Below are positions 17,301-27,558 of a DNA stretch of 64,000 bases, one piece after another. Origin of the DNA: Roseiarcus sp963809245 (GTDB lineage Bacteria; Pseudomonadota; Alphaproteobacteria; Rhizobiales; Beijerinckiaceae); the NCBI GenBank assembly GCA_963809245.1, contig CAWEIU010000009.1, positions 372,001-436,000 on the forward strand, in the 5' to 3' direction. Positions within the stretch are counted from its first letter, which is position 1, and each line of letters starts with the position of its first letter. The notes below the pieces were generated by a model, which searched no databases, was not told the origin of the DNA, and worked only from the letters and a program-made list of their open reading frames with translations. A program made the position numbers and the translations under genes.

Positions 17301-18344
17301 ATGGGAGGACTTTTGTCCGACGCCGTTCTCAACCGAGCCGCCAACGAAGCTACGGGCGCCTCGAACCGTCCCCCCGTCTACGACCGGCTGTCGATCGCCG
17401 AGGTGCGTGAGGCGCTGCGCAAGATGCATTTGATCCGCCGCTTCGAAGAGAGCGCGGAGGACTCCTACATCCGCGGCCAGAGCTACGGCACGATGCATCT
17501 GTCGATCGGCCAGGAGGCGACCGCGGTCGGCGTCTGCGTGGCGCTCTCCGACAGCGACGTCATCACCTCGACGCATCGTGGACACGGCCATTGCATCGCC
17601 AAGGGCGCCGAGGTGAACCGCATGTTCGCCGAATTTCTCGGCCGCGAGACCGGCTATTGCCATGGTCGCGGCGGCTCGATGCATATCGCCGATCCGAGCC
17701 GCGGCAATCTGGGCGCCAACGGCATCGTCGGCGGCGGCATCCCCATCGCCGTGGGCGCCGCGCTGAGCGCCAAGAAGCGCAAGACCGGCGCCGTGGCGGT
17801 TTCGTTTTTCGGCGACGGCGCCAACAACGAGGGCGCGTTTCACGAATCGCTCAACATCGCCTCGGTCTGGAAGTTGCCGGTCGTCTTCGTCTGCGAGAAC
17901 AATCAGTACGGCATGTCGACCTCGCTCGAGCGTTCGACCGCGGTCAAGGACGTCGCCGCGCGCGCCGCCGCTTACGCGATCCCGGGCGTCATCGTCGACG
18001 GCAACACATTCGCCGACGTCGCCGAGGCCGCCTTCCAGGCGGTCGAGCGCGCGCGACGCGGCGAGGGGCCGACGCTCATCGAATGCAAGACCTATCGCAC
18101 GCGCGGACATTCGCGCAGCGACCGCAATCGGTACCGCAGCAAGGAGGAGATCGAGGCCTGGAAGGCGCGCGATCCGATCCTGCGCTTCGAGGCGGAAATC
18201 GAGGCGCTGGGCCTCGTCTCGCGCGCGGACGCCGAGGCGATCCGCGCCGCCGCGGAAGCCGAAATGGCCGCCGCCGTTCAGTTCGCCGAAGCCAGTCCCT
18301 CGCCACAGCCCTCCGAGCTGCTGCGCGACGTCTACACCGTTTGA
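17301..18344 (+). CDS. acoA: Acetoin/2-oxoacid dehydrogenase E1 component, alpha subunit
   Basis: Thiamine-diphosphate-dependent decarboxylase/lyase subunit, about 347 residues. It shows the TPP motif GDGANNEGAFHESLN with the closing ENNQYGMS, and the FEE...RGQSYGTMHLSIGQEA region of E1-alpha proteins. With acoB and the fused acoC hydrolase-type E2 next door, acetoin dehydrogenase is a better fit than pyruvate dehydrogenase, but substrate cannot be proven. Start: ATG 17301 is given; a TTG at 17313 has the better Shine-Dalgarno (GGGAGGA), and the frame is open to a TTG at 17250. Confidence 0.88.
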   Translation: MGGLLSDAVLNRAANEATGASNRPPVYDRLSIAEVREALRKMHLIRRFEESAEDSYIRGQSYGTMHLSIGQEATAVGVCVALSDSDVITSTHRGHGHCIAKGAEVNRMFAEFLGRETGYCHGRGGSMHIADPSRGNLGANGIVGGGIPIAVGAALSAKKRKTGAVAVSFFGDGANNEGAFHESLNIASVWKLPVVFVCENNQYGMSTSLERSTAVKDVAARAAAYAIPGVIVDGNTFADVAEAAFQAVERARRGEGPTLIECKTYRTRGHSRSDRNRYRSKEEIEAWKARDPILRFEAEIEALGLVSRADAEAIRAAAEAEMAAAVQFAEASPSPQPSELLRDVYTV

Positions 18345-18358
18345 AGCGAGACGATCCG

Positions 18359-19357
18359 ATGCAGGCGCCCGAGCGCGAATTGAGCTTCGCCATGGCCATT
18401 CAGGAGGCGATGGCGATCGCCATGGAGGCGGACGATCGCGTCTTCCTGATGGGCGAGGACATCGGCGTCTACGGCGGCGCCTTCCAGGTCACCGGCGACC
18501 TCGTCGATCGCTTCGGCGAGGAGCGTGTGATGGACACGCCGATCTCCGAACTCGCCGGCGCGGGGGTCGCGGTCGGCGCGGCGCTCACCGGCATGAGGCC
18601 GGTGTTCGAGCTGCAATTTTCCGACTTCTCCACCCTCGCGATGGAGCAGATCGTCAACCAGGCCGCCAAGTTGCGCTACATGCTGGGCGGCGCGGTCTCG
18701 GCGCCGCTGGTCATCCGCATGCCGACCGGCTCGGGACTCGGCGGCGCCGCGCAGCACAGCCAAAGCATCGAGGCGTGGTACGCGCATGTGCCCGGGCTCA
18801 AGGTGGTCGAGCCGACGACGCCGCATGACGCCAAGGGTCTGCTGCTCGCCGCGATCGCCGACCCCGATCCGGTCATCGTCTTCGAGCACAAGCTGCTCTA
18901 CAAGACCAAGGGCCACGTCCCCGAGGGCTACTACACCGTGCCGCTCGACAAGGCCGAGGTGCGCCGCGCCGGGCGCGACGTCACGATCGCCGCCGTCGGC
19001 ATGATGGCGGTCAGGGCGCTGGAGGCCGCCGACGCGCTCGCTCAGGAGGGGATCGACGCAGAGGTGATCGATCTCAGATCGCTGCGGCCGCTCGACACGA
19101 AGACGATTATCGCCAGCGTGAAGAAGACCTCGCGTCTCCTTTGCGTCTATGAGGGCGTCAAGGCGTTCGGCGTCGGCGCCGAGGTGAGCGCCGCCATCGC
19201 GGAGAGCGAGGCGTTCGATTATCTCGACGCGCCGATCATGCGCCTCGGCGGCGCCGATGCGCCGATCCCTTACAGCCCCGTGCTCGAGAAGGCCGCCGTT
19301 CCGCAGGTCCCCGACATTCTCGAGGCGGCGCGGCGGCTGGCGCAGGGAAGCGTCTGA
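18359..19357 (+). CDS. acoB: Acetoin/2-oxoacid dehydrogenase E1 component, beta subunit
   Basis: Partner of AcoA in the alpha2-beta2 E1; 332 residues. Transketolase-type pyrimidine-binding fold with FLMGEDIGVYGGAF near the N terminus, DTPISELAGAGVAVGAA, and the C-terminal transketolase domain ending in APIPYSPVLEKAAVPQ. It begins 14 bases after acoA and is followed by acoC after two bases. Confidence 0.9.
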   Translation: MQAPERELSFAMAIQEAMAIAMEADDRVFLMGEDIGVYGGAFQVTGDLVDRFGEERVMDTPISELAGAGVAVGAALTGMRPVFELQFSDFSTLAMEQIVNQAAKLRYMLGGAVSAPLVIRMPTGSGLGGAAQHSQSIEAWYAHVPGLKVVEPTTPHDAKGLLLAAIADPDPVIVFEHKLLYKTKGHVPEGYYTVPLDKAEVRRAGRDVTIAAVGMMAVRALEAADALAQEGIDAEVIDLRSLRPLDTKTIIASVKKTSRLLCVYEGVKAFGVGAEVSAAIAESEAFDYLDAPIMRLGGADAPIPYSPVLEKAAVPQVPDILEAARRLAQGSV

Positions 19358-19359
19358 CG

Positions 19360-20619
19360 ATGGCGGTCGAGGTCGTCCTCCCCCGCGTCGACATGGACAT
19401 GACGACGGGCAAGTTCACCCAGTGGTTCGTCGCGGAAGGTGCGCGGGTCGAGAAGGGTCAGCCGCTGTTCGAGATCGAGACCGACAAGGCCGCCATGGAA
19501 ATCGAGGCGACCGCCTCGGGCGTGCTGCGCGGCGTGGCCGCCAAGCCGGGTGATCAGTTGCCGGTCGGGACCGTCGTCGGCGTCATCGTCGCGCCGGACG
19601 AGGACTGTTCGGCCGCGGGAGTCAGCGCGCCCGCTCGCGCCGTCGCGCCCGCGCCGACCGTCGCGGCGCCGGCCGAAAGCCTGTCGCCGGACGAGCGCGC
19701 CCCGCAGCCAGCGGGCGAGCGCTTGCGCGCGACCCCCGCGGCGCGCCGCGTCGCGCGCGAAAGCGGGGTTGAACTCGCTCGTCTCGTCGGCTCGGGCCCA
19801 CATGGCCGCATCCAGGCGCGCGATGTCGCCGCGCGGGGCGCGCCCGCGCTCACTGAGGGCGCGCTCAATCGCTTATGGCTCGCGCGCGGGCAGGGGACGC
19901 CGCTTGCCTTCCTGCATGGTTTCGGCGCCGACCTCAACGGTTGGCGGCCGCTGGTCGGGCGCCTCAGGCCCGGACGGCCTCTGCTCGCGCTCGATTTGCC
20001 GGGGCATGGCCTTTCGCCGCTCGTCGCCGACGTCAGCTTCGAAGCGCTGGTCAACGCAGTCGAGGCGGCGCTCGTCGAGGAGGGGGTCGGCGACGTCCAT
20101 CTGATCGGTCATTCGCTCGGCGGAGCCGTCGCCATCGCGCTGGCGAAGCGACGCGGCAAGTCCGCGCGCTCGCTCACCCTCATCTCGCCGGCAGGTCTCG
20201 GGCCGGAGGTCAACGGCGACTTCCTCGCCGGTTTCTTGCGCGCGCAGAGCGAGCGCAGTCTCGCGCCGTGGATGCGCCTGCTCGCCAACGACGAGGGCGC
20301 GCTCGGCTCAGCGATCGTCAAGACGACAATCCGCCAGCGACGCGAGGGCGACATCGCGGCCGCACAGCGATCGATCGCCGCCGCGCTGTTTCCCGACGGC
20401 GTGCAGGCGTTCAGCCTGCGCGAGACGCTTGCGAATTACGCTGGGCCGGTGAAAGTGATTTTCGGCCTCGACGACCGTATCATTCCGGCGCGCCATGCGC
20501 GTGGCCTGCCCGGCTTGGTGGCGCTGCACCTCTTCCCGGGCGTCGGCCACATGCCGCATTTCGAGGCGCGATCCGAGATCGCGCGCCTCGTCGAGGAGAA
20601 TGTCGCTGCGGGCGAGTGA
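19360..20619 (+). CDS. acoC: Acetoin dehydrogenase E2-like protein: lipoyl domain fused to alpha/beta hydrolase
   Basis: A 419-residue composite. Residues 1-80 are a lipoyl domain with the lipoylated lysine in ETDKAAMEIEA; about 120-160 is a peripheral-subunit-binding domain (RATPAARRVARESGVE, GSGPHGRIQARDV); about 165-419 is an alpha/beta hydrolase with nucleophile serine in GHSLGG, aspartate in FGLDDRIIP and histidine in GVGHMPHF, in place of the usual acyltransferase core. This lipoyl-hydrolase fusion is known from acetoin dehydrogenase AcoC of pseudomonads and supports the acetoin assignment. No E3 (lipoamide dehydrogenase) gene is in the cluster. Confidence 0.9.
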   Translation: MAVEVVLPRVDMDMTTGKFTQWFVAEGARVEKGQPLFEIETDKAAMEIEATASGVLRGVAAKPGDQLPVGTVVGVIVAPDEDCSAAGVSAPARAVAPAPTVAAPAESLSPDERAPQPAGERLRATPAARRVARESGVELARLVGSGPHGRIQARDVAARGAPALTEGALNRLWLARGQGTPLAFLHGFGADLNGWRPLVGRLRPGRPLLALDLPGHGLSPLVADVSFEALVNAVEAALVEEGVGDVHLIGHSLGGAVAIALAKRRGKSARSLTLISPAGLGPEVNGDFLAGFLRAQSERSLAPWMRLLANDEGALGSAIVKTTIRQRREGDIAAAQRSIAAALFPDGVQAFSLRETLANYAGPVKVIFGLDDRIIPARHARGLPGLVALHLFPGVGHMPHFEARSEIARLVEENVAAGE

Positions 20620-20662
20620 GAGGCGCGCCGCGGCCCGGCGTTGAGAGAGCGAGGCCGTTCCG

Positions 20663-21649
20663 ATGACCGCGAACGATAATCTCGGCGACCAGGACGACGC
20701 TTCATCGGCGTCGAGCCGAAGGTCGCCGCGGCTGCGCCAGCGCGTCGCCTGGATGTACTACGCCGAGGAGATGACGCAGAGCGCCATCGCCGAGGCGCTG
20801 GGCGTCGGGCGCATCACCGTCGTTCGGCTGCTCGCCGAGGCGCGCGCGATGAATGAAGTGCGCATCTCGCTCAGCCGCGACGTCGCGGGCCTGTCGCGGC
20901 TCGAGATCGAACTGCAGAAGGCCTATGGCGTCGGCGAGGCGATCGTCGCGCCGCTGTCGTCGCGGCAGGCCGACCCGCGCGCGCCGATCGCCGCGGCGGC
21001 GGGCGAATACATTTCGGCGATGCTGCAGCCCGATATGAAGATCGGGCTCGGCTGGGGGCAGACGCTCGACCGCGCGCTCAACTTCATCGTCGAGCGGCAG
21101 GTTCCGAGGCTATCGGTGGTCTCGCTGGTCGGCGGCGTCACGCGCGCCCGCCAGGCCAATCCGGCCGAATTCGCCTGGCAGTTCGCCCGCATCTTCCGGG
21201 CGGACTGCTATCTCATCGCCGCGCCGGCGATGGTCGACAGCGCCGCGACCAAGCGGACGCTGATCGAGCGCTGCGGCCTCGGCGAGGTGTTCGATTTCGC
21301 CAATTCGCTGGACGCCGCCGTCGTCAGCGTCGGCTCGACGGTCCCGAATTCGACCACCAACGTCTTCGGCGACATCTCCGACGCCGACCAGGCGGCGTTG
21401 CGCGCCAGGGGCGTGGTCGGCGACATCTTGTTCAACTTCTTCGACGTCGACGGGCGGCTGGTCGACCACCCTTTCAACGAGCGGTCGATGTCCATCTCGA
21501 TCGCGACGTTGGCGAAGACGCCGAAGCGGGTGCTGGTTTCGGGCGGGTTGGACAAGGTGGAGCCGATCCTCGGCGCCCTAAAACTCTTCCGCCCGACCGT
21601 GCTCATTACCGACGAGGCGACCGCCGAGGCGCTGATCGCTCGCCGCTGA
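20663..21649 (+). CDS. SorC/DeoR-type sugar-binding transcriptional regulator
   Basis: A 328-residue regulator. An N-terminal helix-turn-helix (MTQSAIAEALGVGRITVVRL, about residues 35-55) is followed by the SorC effector domain (GLGWGQTLDRAL, SLVGGVTRA, GDILFNFFDVDGR). Family members bind phosphorylated sugars and usually control a neighbouring catabolic operon. It lies 43 bases after acoC in the same direction and probably regulates acoABC or a linked polyol pathway; the effector is unknown. Confidence 0.88.
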   Translation: MTANDNLGDQDDASSASSRRSPRLRQRVAWMYYAEEMTQSAIAEALGVGRITVVRLLAEARAMNEVRISLSRDVAGLSRLEIELQKAYGVGEAIVAPLSSRQADPRAPIAAAAGEYISAMLQPDMKIGLGWGQTLDRALNFIVERQVPRLSVVSLVGGVTRARQANPAEFAWQFARIFRADCYLIAAPAMVDSAATKRTLIERCGLGEVFDFANSLDAAVVSVGSTVPNSTTNVFGDISDADQAALRARGVVGDILFNFFDVDGRLVDHPFNERSMSISIATLAKTPKRVLVSGGLDKVEPILGALKLFRPTVLITDEATAEALIARR

Positions 21650-21780
21650 AGAGGCTGCGACAAAAAATCTCACCTCCTCTTGCGCAACCAACCCAACGCC
21701 TCCGGCGTATAGGAACCGGAGACAGTTGCAGCGCTCGGGTCCGGCGAGGTTTAAGCATTTTCCTTGGAAGAAAGGCGCCG

Positions 21781-22815
21781 ATGAAACTCCTCGCGAGCGC
21801 AATCCGTATGGGGGAACGCGCGTCCCTGCCGGATTCCGTGACGCTGACCGTCATCGAATGGCTCGCCCGCGCGGATGTGCGACGTCTGGCGCGGTTGCCG
21901 GAGGCAGTGGAAACCCGGTTGATCCAGGAAATGGCGGATTTTCCCATCGAGCTCCGCAACGATTGCATCAATGCCGAGTACGAGGAATTGCCGTCCGAAT
22001 TCTTCGATCTCATCCTGGGGCCGCACCGAAAGTATTCCTGCTGCCGATACCCGGAACCGACGACCAGCCTCGCCGAGGCGGAGATGCTGGCGCTGAACGA
22101 GACCATCGAGCATGCCGCCCTGGAAGACGGGCAGCGGATTCTGGAACTCGGCAGCGGTTGGGGTTCTCTGGCGCTTCGCATGGCGGAGCAATTTCCCCGC
22201 GCCTCGATCGTCTGCGTCACGCGCTCGCAAATTGAGCGGCGTTTCGTCGAGGCGCGCGCCCGCGAGCGCTTTCTCCCCAATCTCTCGGTGATCGCCGCGG
22301 ATATGAATCTCTTCGTCGCGGCCGACCGCTTCGACCGCATCGTCTCGGTCGAATTGTTCGGCCACATTTCAAATTGGCGGGCGCTGCTTGCGCGAACCCG
22401 CGAGTGGCTCGAGCCGGATGGGCGCATGTTCCTGCACGTCTTCGCCCATCGGTTGCACTCCTACCGCTTCGACGGAAGCCATCCGATCGGTTGGCTGGCG
22501 CAGCATTTCCTGGCCGGCGGCCTGATGCCCGCCCAAAGCCTGCCTCACCGCTTCGGCGATCTCTTCGAGGTCGAGGCGGAATGGCGATGGTCGGGGGCGG
22601 ACTACCGGCGCACCGCGCTCGACTGGCTCGCCGGCTTCGACAGCAATCGCACTCGCATCGACGAAATCCTGCGGCAGTCGTACGGCGCCGAGGCGGACCT
22701 CTGGCGCCGCCGCTGGCGGCTGTTCTTTCTTGCGATGGCCGGACTGTTTGGCCACGCAGGCGGCCGCGAGTGGGGCGTCGGCCACTACAGGATGGCGCCC
22801 GTCTCGCAGCGATGA
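21781..22815 (+). CDS. SAM-dependent methyltransferase, cyclopropane-fatty-acid-synthase family
   Basis: A 344-residue protein with the class I SAM-binding motif LELGSGWGSLALRMAEQFP (about residues 120-138) and the CFA-family segments YSCCRYPEPTTSLAEAE and VSVELFGHISNWRALL, plus the HPIGWLAQHFLAGGLMP lipid-pocket region. Close relatives are annotated as cyclopropane-fatty-acyl-phospholipid synthase-like but this one is shorter at the N terminus than E. coli Cfa, so methylation of another lipid-linked alkene is possible. ATG at 21781 is preceded by GGAAGAAAGG. Confidence 0.85.
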   Translation: MKLLASAIRMGERASLPDSVTLTVIEWLARADVRRLARLPEAVETRLIQEMADFPIELRNDCINAEYEELPSEFFDLILGPHRKYSCCRYPEPTTSLAEAEMLALNETIEHAALEDGQRILELGSGWGSLALRMAEQFPRASIVCVTRSQIERRFVEARARERFLPNLSVIAADMNLFVAADRFDRIVSVELFGHISNWRALLARTREWLEPDGRMFLHVFAHRLHSYRFDGSHPIGWLAQHFLAGGLMPAQSLPHRFGDLFEVEAEWRWSGADYRRTALDWLAGFDSNRTRIDEILRQSYGAEADLWRRRWRLFFLAMAGLFGHAGGREWGVGHYRMAPVSQR

Positions 22816-22839
22816 GCGTCGTCGATTTATGCATTCCTC

Positions 22840-22930
22840 GTCATCGCGAGCGGAGCGAAGCGATCCAGCTGCGCTGACGATGCAAGCGGAAAAAATGGAT
22901 TGCTTCGGAGCTCACGCTCCTCGCAATGAC
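22840..22930. repeat. 91-base inverted-repeat element, copy 2
   Basis: Starts GTCATCGCGA and ends TCGCAATGAC, and is nearly identical in its ends and core to 7181-7270. It fills the gap between the methyltransferase and the convergent thiolase gene, so it could form the terminator-like hairpin for both. Confidence 0.85.
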
Positions 22931-22954
22931 GGTTCAACGCTAGTGCAGACGGCC

Positions 22955-24154
<1,200 letters not shown>

Positions 24155-24476
24155 GTTGACGCCGATCCTTTCGTGGCGGGCGAGTCGGCGATTGGGGAGG
24201 CCGACCGTCGTGAACCGCCGCCCCGAACCCGATCGATCGAGCGCGGCTCCAATGTCGGTCCTTGCATAGACCAAATCCATGCGGCGCCGCAATTCGCGCC
24301 GCGCGTTATGCGGGGGCGACGGATTGAAATCGAACGCTTCGTCTGGGCCGCTGTGGGAAAGCCGTCATTGGTAGCGAGCCTCGACCCGCCCTAGCAGAAC
24401 GCCAGCTTCACACAATCGCAATTGAACTAGGCTTATTCCTCCGCCATTCACAATGGCGCCTAAACGGAACGCGGAC
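24155..24476. other. Divergent intergenic region pcaF / secreted protein
   Basis: 322 bases holding the promoters for the minus-strand thiolase and the plus-strand secreted protein. One TGCA (24263-24266) and one TGCG (24280-24283) are present but without the 10-base phasing seen at the box promoters, so I do not call a BoxR site. Nothing else recognisable. Confidence 0.4.
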
Positions 24477-24935
24477 ATGAACGGAACATTGAAAATTCGG
24501 CCATACCTTCTGGCCGTCGCCATGATTGGCGTCTCAGGCGCACTGTTGGCCACAGGCTCGGCGTGGGCTCAGGCGCTGCCGACGCCGACGGAGCAGGAGG
24601 TCCTGGTCAAGGCGACGCTTTTGACGTTCAACGACGCCAACGTGACCGGGAATTACACGGTGTTGAACGCCAAGCTCTCGAAACCCTTCCGCGATCAGTT
24701 CGACGCCGAGAAATTGAAAGCGGGCTTCAAGGACTTTGCCGACAAACATATCGACTTCGATGTCATCGCCGCCAAACCGATCATCCCAGCCGGTGACGCG
24801 CAAATTGACAGCAAGGGGGTGTTGGAGCTTGACGGTTCTTTCGACACCACGCCCAAGAAGATAAAATACAAGCTCAAGTTCATCCGATCGGAAGGCGAGT
24901 GGAAGCCGCTCGCAATCAAAGTCGACATCGACTAG
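24477..24935 (+). CDS. Secreted protein of unknown function
   Basis: A 152-residue protein with a clear signal peptide (YLLAVAMIGVSGALLATGSA, cleavage after AWA-QA). The mature part is small, lysine-rich and has no cysteines; it resembles small periplasmic DUF-type proteins with an NTF2-like length (TEQEVLVKATLLTFNDANVTGNY) but I cannot name a family with certainty. ATG 24477 (MNGTLKI) is preferred over 24453. It is 52 bases upstream of a small membrane protein, probably one operon. Confidence 0.7.
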   Translation: MNGTLKIRPYLLAVAMIGVSGALLATGSAWAQALPTPTEQEVLVKATLLTFNDANVTGNYTVLNAKLSKPFRDQFDAEKLKAGFKDFADKHIDFDVIAAKPIIPAGDAQIDSKGVLELDGSFDTTPKKIKYKLKFIRSEGEWKPLAIKVDID

Positions 24936-24987
24936 CTCCATCCGCCGCATTGGCGGCCGACCTCCCGCCCTTAGAAAGCACGACACC

Positions 24988-25230
24988 ATGAGCGCCGATC
25001 CCAAGCCCGTCTCCACCTGGCGAAAAGTGTTCGCCGCCATCTTCGACTTCGTGACGATCTTTTTCGTCGCGGGCTACGTCATCGGTTACGCGACCGGCGG
25101 CACGACGGACACCGGCTTCAAACTGACCGGTGCGCCTGCGCTTGTCCTGTTCGCGGTGATCGTCGTCTATTTCGTCGTCGGAAGAAAATACGCCGGCGGG
25201 ACCCTCTGGCAACGGATCCTGAACGCCTAG
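24988..25230 (+). CDS. Small two-helix membrane protein (RDD-like)
   Basis: 80 residues with two membrane helices (about 14-34 and 50-66) around a Gly/Thr-rich loop, ending in GRKYAGGTLWQRILNA. The WQRIL ending and the FDF motif recall the RDD family, but the protein is half the normal RDD length. Probable partner of the preceding secreted protein; function unknown. Confidence 0.7.
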   Translation: MSADPKPVSTWRKVFAAIFDFVTIFFVAGYVIGYATGGTTDTGFKLTGAPALVLFAVIVVYFVVGRKYAGGTLWQRILNA

Positions 25231-25290
25231 GGCGCTCGGCGAAAAAGTGGACGCCGGTTTTTCACCCAAGGCGCGTGGCAATTGAAGATT

Positions 25291-25316
25291 CTAGACCGCG
25301 CGGCCGCGCGGTCTAG
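25291..25316. repeat. Perfect 26-base palindrome
   Basis: CTAGACCGCGCGG followed immediately by its exact reverse complement, with no loop. Lies 60 bases after the small membrane protein gene. It has no T-run, so it could be a protein-binding site or a cruciform-prone terminator-like element. Confidence 0.9.
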
Positions 25317-25463
25317 GAGTCCGCTTTGCAATGCCGGCCGCGGCACGAGGCGCTGGTCGATGCTTGGGCTCAGGTTGATCGTTTTGGAGAGCCCTTGCCA
25401 GGCTACATGCGAATACCCCACCCCTGATCACCAGATCGCCGGCTCTTCACTTAGGTGTGCATC

Positions 25464-26336
25464 ATGGTCATGACCGTTCGCGAGCGCATTCCATATTCGG
25501 CGATTATCGACCGGCCTCCAATGAGGCTCCCAGAGGGGATCCGCATGGTGGTGTGGGTCATCGCCAATGTCGAAAATTGGGATATCCGGCGGCCAATGCC
25601 GCGGGCTGCGCTTCCGCCGCCGATGGGCAATCCACTTGTTCCCGATCTCCCGAATTGGGCCTGGCACGAATATGGAATGCGCGTCGGTTTTTGGCGCATC
25701 CTCGACTGCCTGAAGTCGCTACAGGTGACCCCCACTCTCGCGATAAATGGTTCGGTTTGCGAGACCTATCCGCGCGTCGTCGAGGGGGCCCTCGAAGCGG
25801 GGTGGGAGTTCATGGGACATGGCTGGCTGCAAGCGCCGATGCACGCGCTCGAAGATCAGCAGGCGTCAATCCGGCGCACCATCGAGGCAGTTCGCGCCGT
25901 CACGGGCAAAGCCCCGCGCGGTTGGGAGAGTCCTGGCCTGACAGAGACGCTCGACACCGTGGATATTCTTGCCGCGGAGGGCATTGAATACGTCGCGGAC
26001 TGGGTGCTCGACGATCAACCGTGCGAGATTCTCACCACGTCGGGTCCGATCCTGTCGCTGCCCTACACGGTCGAGGTCAACGACGTCGCGATGATGGCCG
26101 TCGCCATGCACTCCTCGGACGAATTGCTGAAGCGCGGGCTCAGACAGTTCGATCGCCTCTATCAGGAGAGCGCCACAATCACGCGCTTCATGTCGATTAG
26201 CGTTCATCCGTACCTTAGCGGAGCGCCGCATCGGATCTCCTACCTCGAGGAGTTGCTGACGCACATCGCCAAGCAACCGGGTGTCGTGTTTTGGACCGGC
26301 GAGCAGATCCTCGATTGGCATAAGTCGTCGAGGTGA
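25464..26336 (+). CDS. Polysaccharide deacetylase-family protein (PuuE-like)
   Basis: A 290-residue TIM-barrel-type NodB-homology protein. Visible motifs are WVIANVENWD near residue 28, FMGHGWLQAPMH, APRGWESPGLTET and SISVHPYLSGAPHRI. The arrangement without a signal peptide and with the GHGW and HPYL motifs matches the PuuE allantoinase / cytoplasmic polysaccharide-deacetylase-like subgroup acting on C-N bonds, rather than chitin deacetylases. ATG 25464 has TTAGGTG upstream; a GTG at 25455 is possible. Substrate unknown. Confidence 0.82.
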   Translation: MVMTVRERIPYSAIIDRPPMRLPEGIRMVVWVIANVENWDIRRPMPRAALPPPMGNPLVPDLPNWAWHEYGMRVGFWRILDCLKSLQVTPTLAINGSVCETYPRVVEGALEAGWEFMGHGWLQAPMHALEDQQASIRRTIEAVRAVTGKAPRGWESPGLTETLDTVDILAAEGIEYVADWVLDDQPCEILTTSGPILSLPYTVEVNDVAMMAVAMHSSDELLKRGLRQFDRLYQESATITRFMSISVHPYLSGAPHRISYLEELLTHIAKQPGVVFWTGEQILDWHKSSR

Positions 26337-26454
26337 GGGAGCGCGTTCATCGTAAGAGGCGTAACTTCGCAGGCGAGGCCGAGTTGCGTATGTGCCGAGC
26401 AATGACATTGGTCCGGAATGTCGCCCCTCGTGGCGGGCGGCGCGCAACGAAGGC

Positions 26455-27456
26455 ATGCCGATGCGGTTGAATTGGAAAGCGGGAATCGTGTTGCTCGGCG
26501 CGCTCGCCGGAGCGCAGCCGGTCTGCGCGGCGGATGTCGTCACGTTGTCGCCACGCACGATCGCGGTCGGCAAATGGCCGGAGGGATTGGCCTTCGCCGC
26601 GGGACGGCTGTTCGTCGCCGAAAGCGGGCAGAAGTCGCTGGCCGCAGTCGACCCGAAATCGGGTCGCGTCCTCGATCGGGCGAAGGTCGGGCGGCTTCCG
26701 GTCGGCGTTTCCGTCGGCGCCGACGATGTCGTCAATACACTCGTCGAGACCGACAAACTCGTCTGGCGGCAGACCGCGAACGGCGCGCCGCGAGCCGCCC
26801 TCAAGGGTTTGGAGGGGTGCCCGACGGGCCTCGACGCGCAGGGCGCCTATGTCTGGGTGCTCACGGAGCCCAAATGCAGCAGCGAATCCGGGCGCGTGAT
26901 CCGCATCGACCCGGCGAACGGCGCGCGCGCGTCGTCGAGCCTGCTGGGCGATTCGCCGGAGGCGATCCTGGCGCTGCCGGGCCACACCTTTGTCACGCAC
27001 GCCCGCGCGCCCGCGCTCAGTGTGATCGACGAGAAGAACCTTGCCGTCTCGACGTTCGACGTGGCCGACGCGGCGCTGCGGGCGATCTCGGAGAGCGGCG
27101 GAAAATTATTCGCTGGGGGCAATCTCCGTTCGAGGTCGGATCAGGGGGTTGTCGTCATGCTCGACGCCTCCGACAGCCATGAGATTCGGCGCCAGCCGGT
27201 GGATCAACCGGTCATCGTGATCGTCAGCGACAAAGAACATGTCGTCGCTATCGGCGACAAAGGCCGGATGTGGGTCTTTTCCGCCACCAACCTGGACTAT
27301 CTCCGGACGATCAATCTCAGCACCGGACCCTTCGAGCCTTGCGGGGCGGCGATCGAGGGCGACTCGCTCTACATCACCGACAGTCGGGCGAATAGCGCCA
27401 CCAGCGTCGTCTACATGCTCGATGCGTGGCGGCCCGGGACGGCGCGCAAACCTTAG
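26455..27456 (+). CDS. Exported YncE/YVTN-type beta-propeller protein
   Basis: A 333-residue protein with a signal peptide (KAGIVLLGALAGAQPVCAAD, cleaved near residue 24) and repeating blades beginning like IAVGKWPEGLAFAAGRLFVAESGQ and VGRLPVGVSVGADDVV, which is the YVTN/NHL-type propeller signature. Likely periplasmic; such proteins bind ligands or other proteins and no enzymatic residues are evident. ATG 26455 has GAAGG just upstream; the frame extends to 26392 but the earlier part is not signal-like. Confidence 0.8.
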   Translation: MPMRLNWKAGIVLLGALAGAQPVCAADVVTLSPRTIAVGKWPEGLAFAAGRLFVAESGQKSLAAVDPKSGRVLDRAKVGRLPVGVSVGADDVVNTLVETDKLVWRQTANGAPRAALKGLEGCPTGLDAQGAYVWVLTEPKCSSESGRVIRIDPANGARASSSLLGDSPEAILALPGHTFVTHARAPALSVIDEKNLAVSTFDVADAALRAISESGGKLFAGGNLRSRSDQGVVVMLDASDSHEIRRQPVDQPVIVIVSDKEHVVAIGDKGRMWVFSATNLDYLRTINLSTGPFEPCGAAIEGDSLYITDSRANSATSVVYMLDAWRPGTARKP

Positions 27457-27558
27457 CCTCCGGCGCCGAAAAGGGCTGGGTCGCGAAGGCGAATATTGGG
27501 GCCGTCTGCGACTGAGGCGGGCGGGGGTGAAGTGTCGATCGCGCCCGGCTTGAGGGCT

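Noticed and set aside
24263..24283. BoxR operator upstream of pcaF
   Set aside because: Only one TGCA and a TGCG 17 bases apart, without the 10-base phasing of the other two sites.
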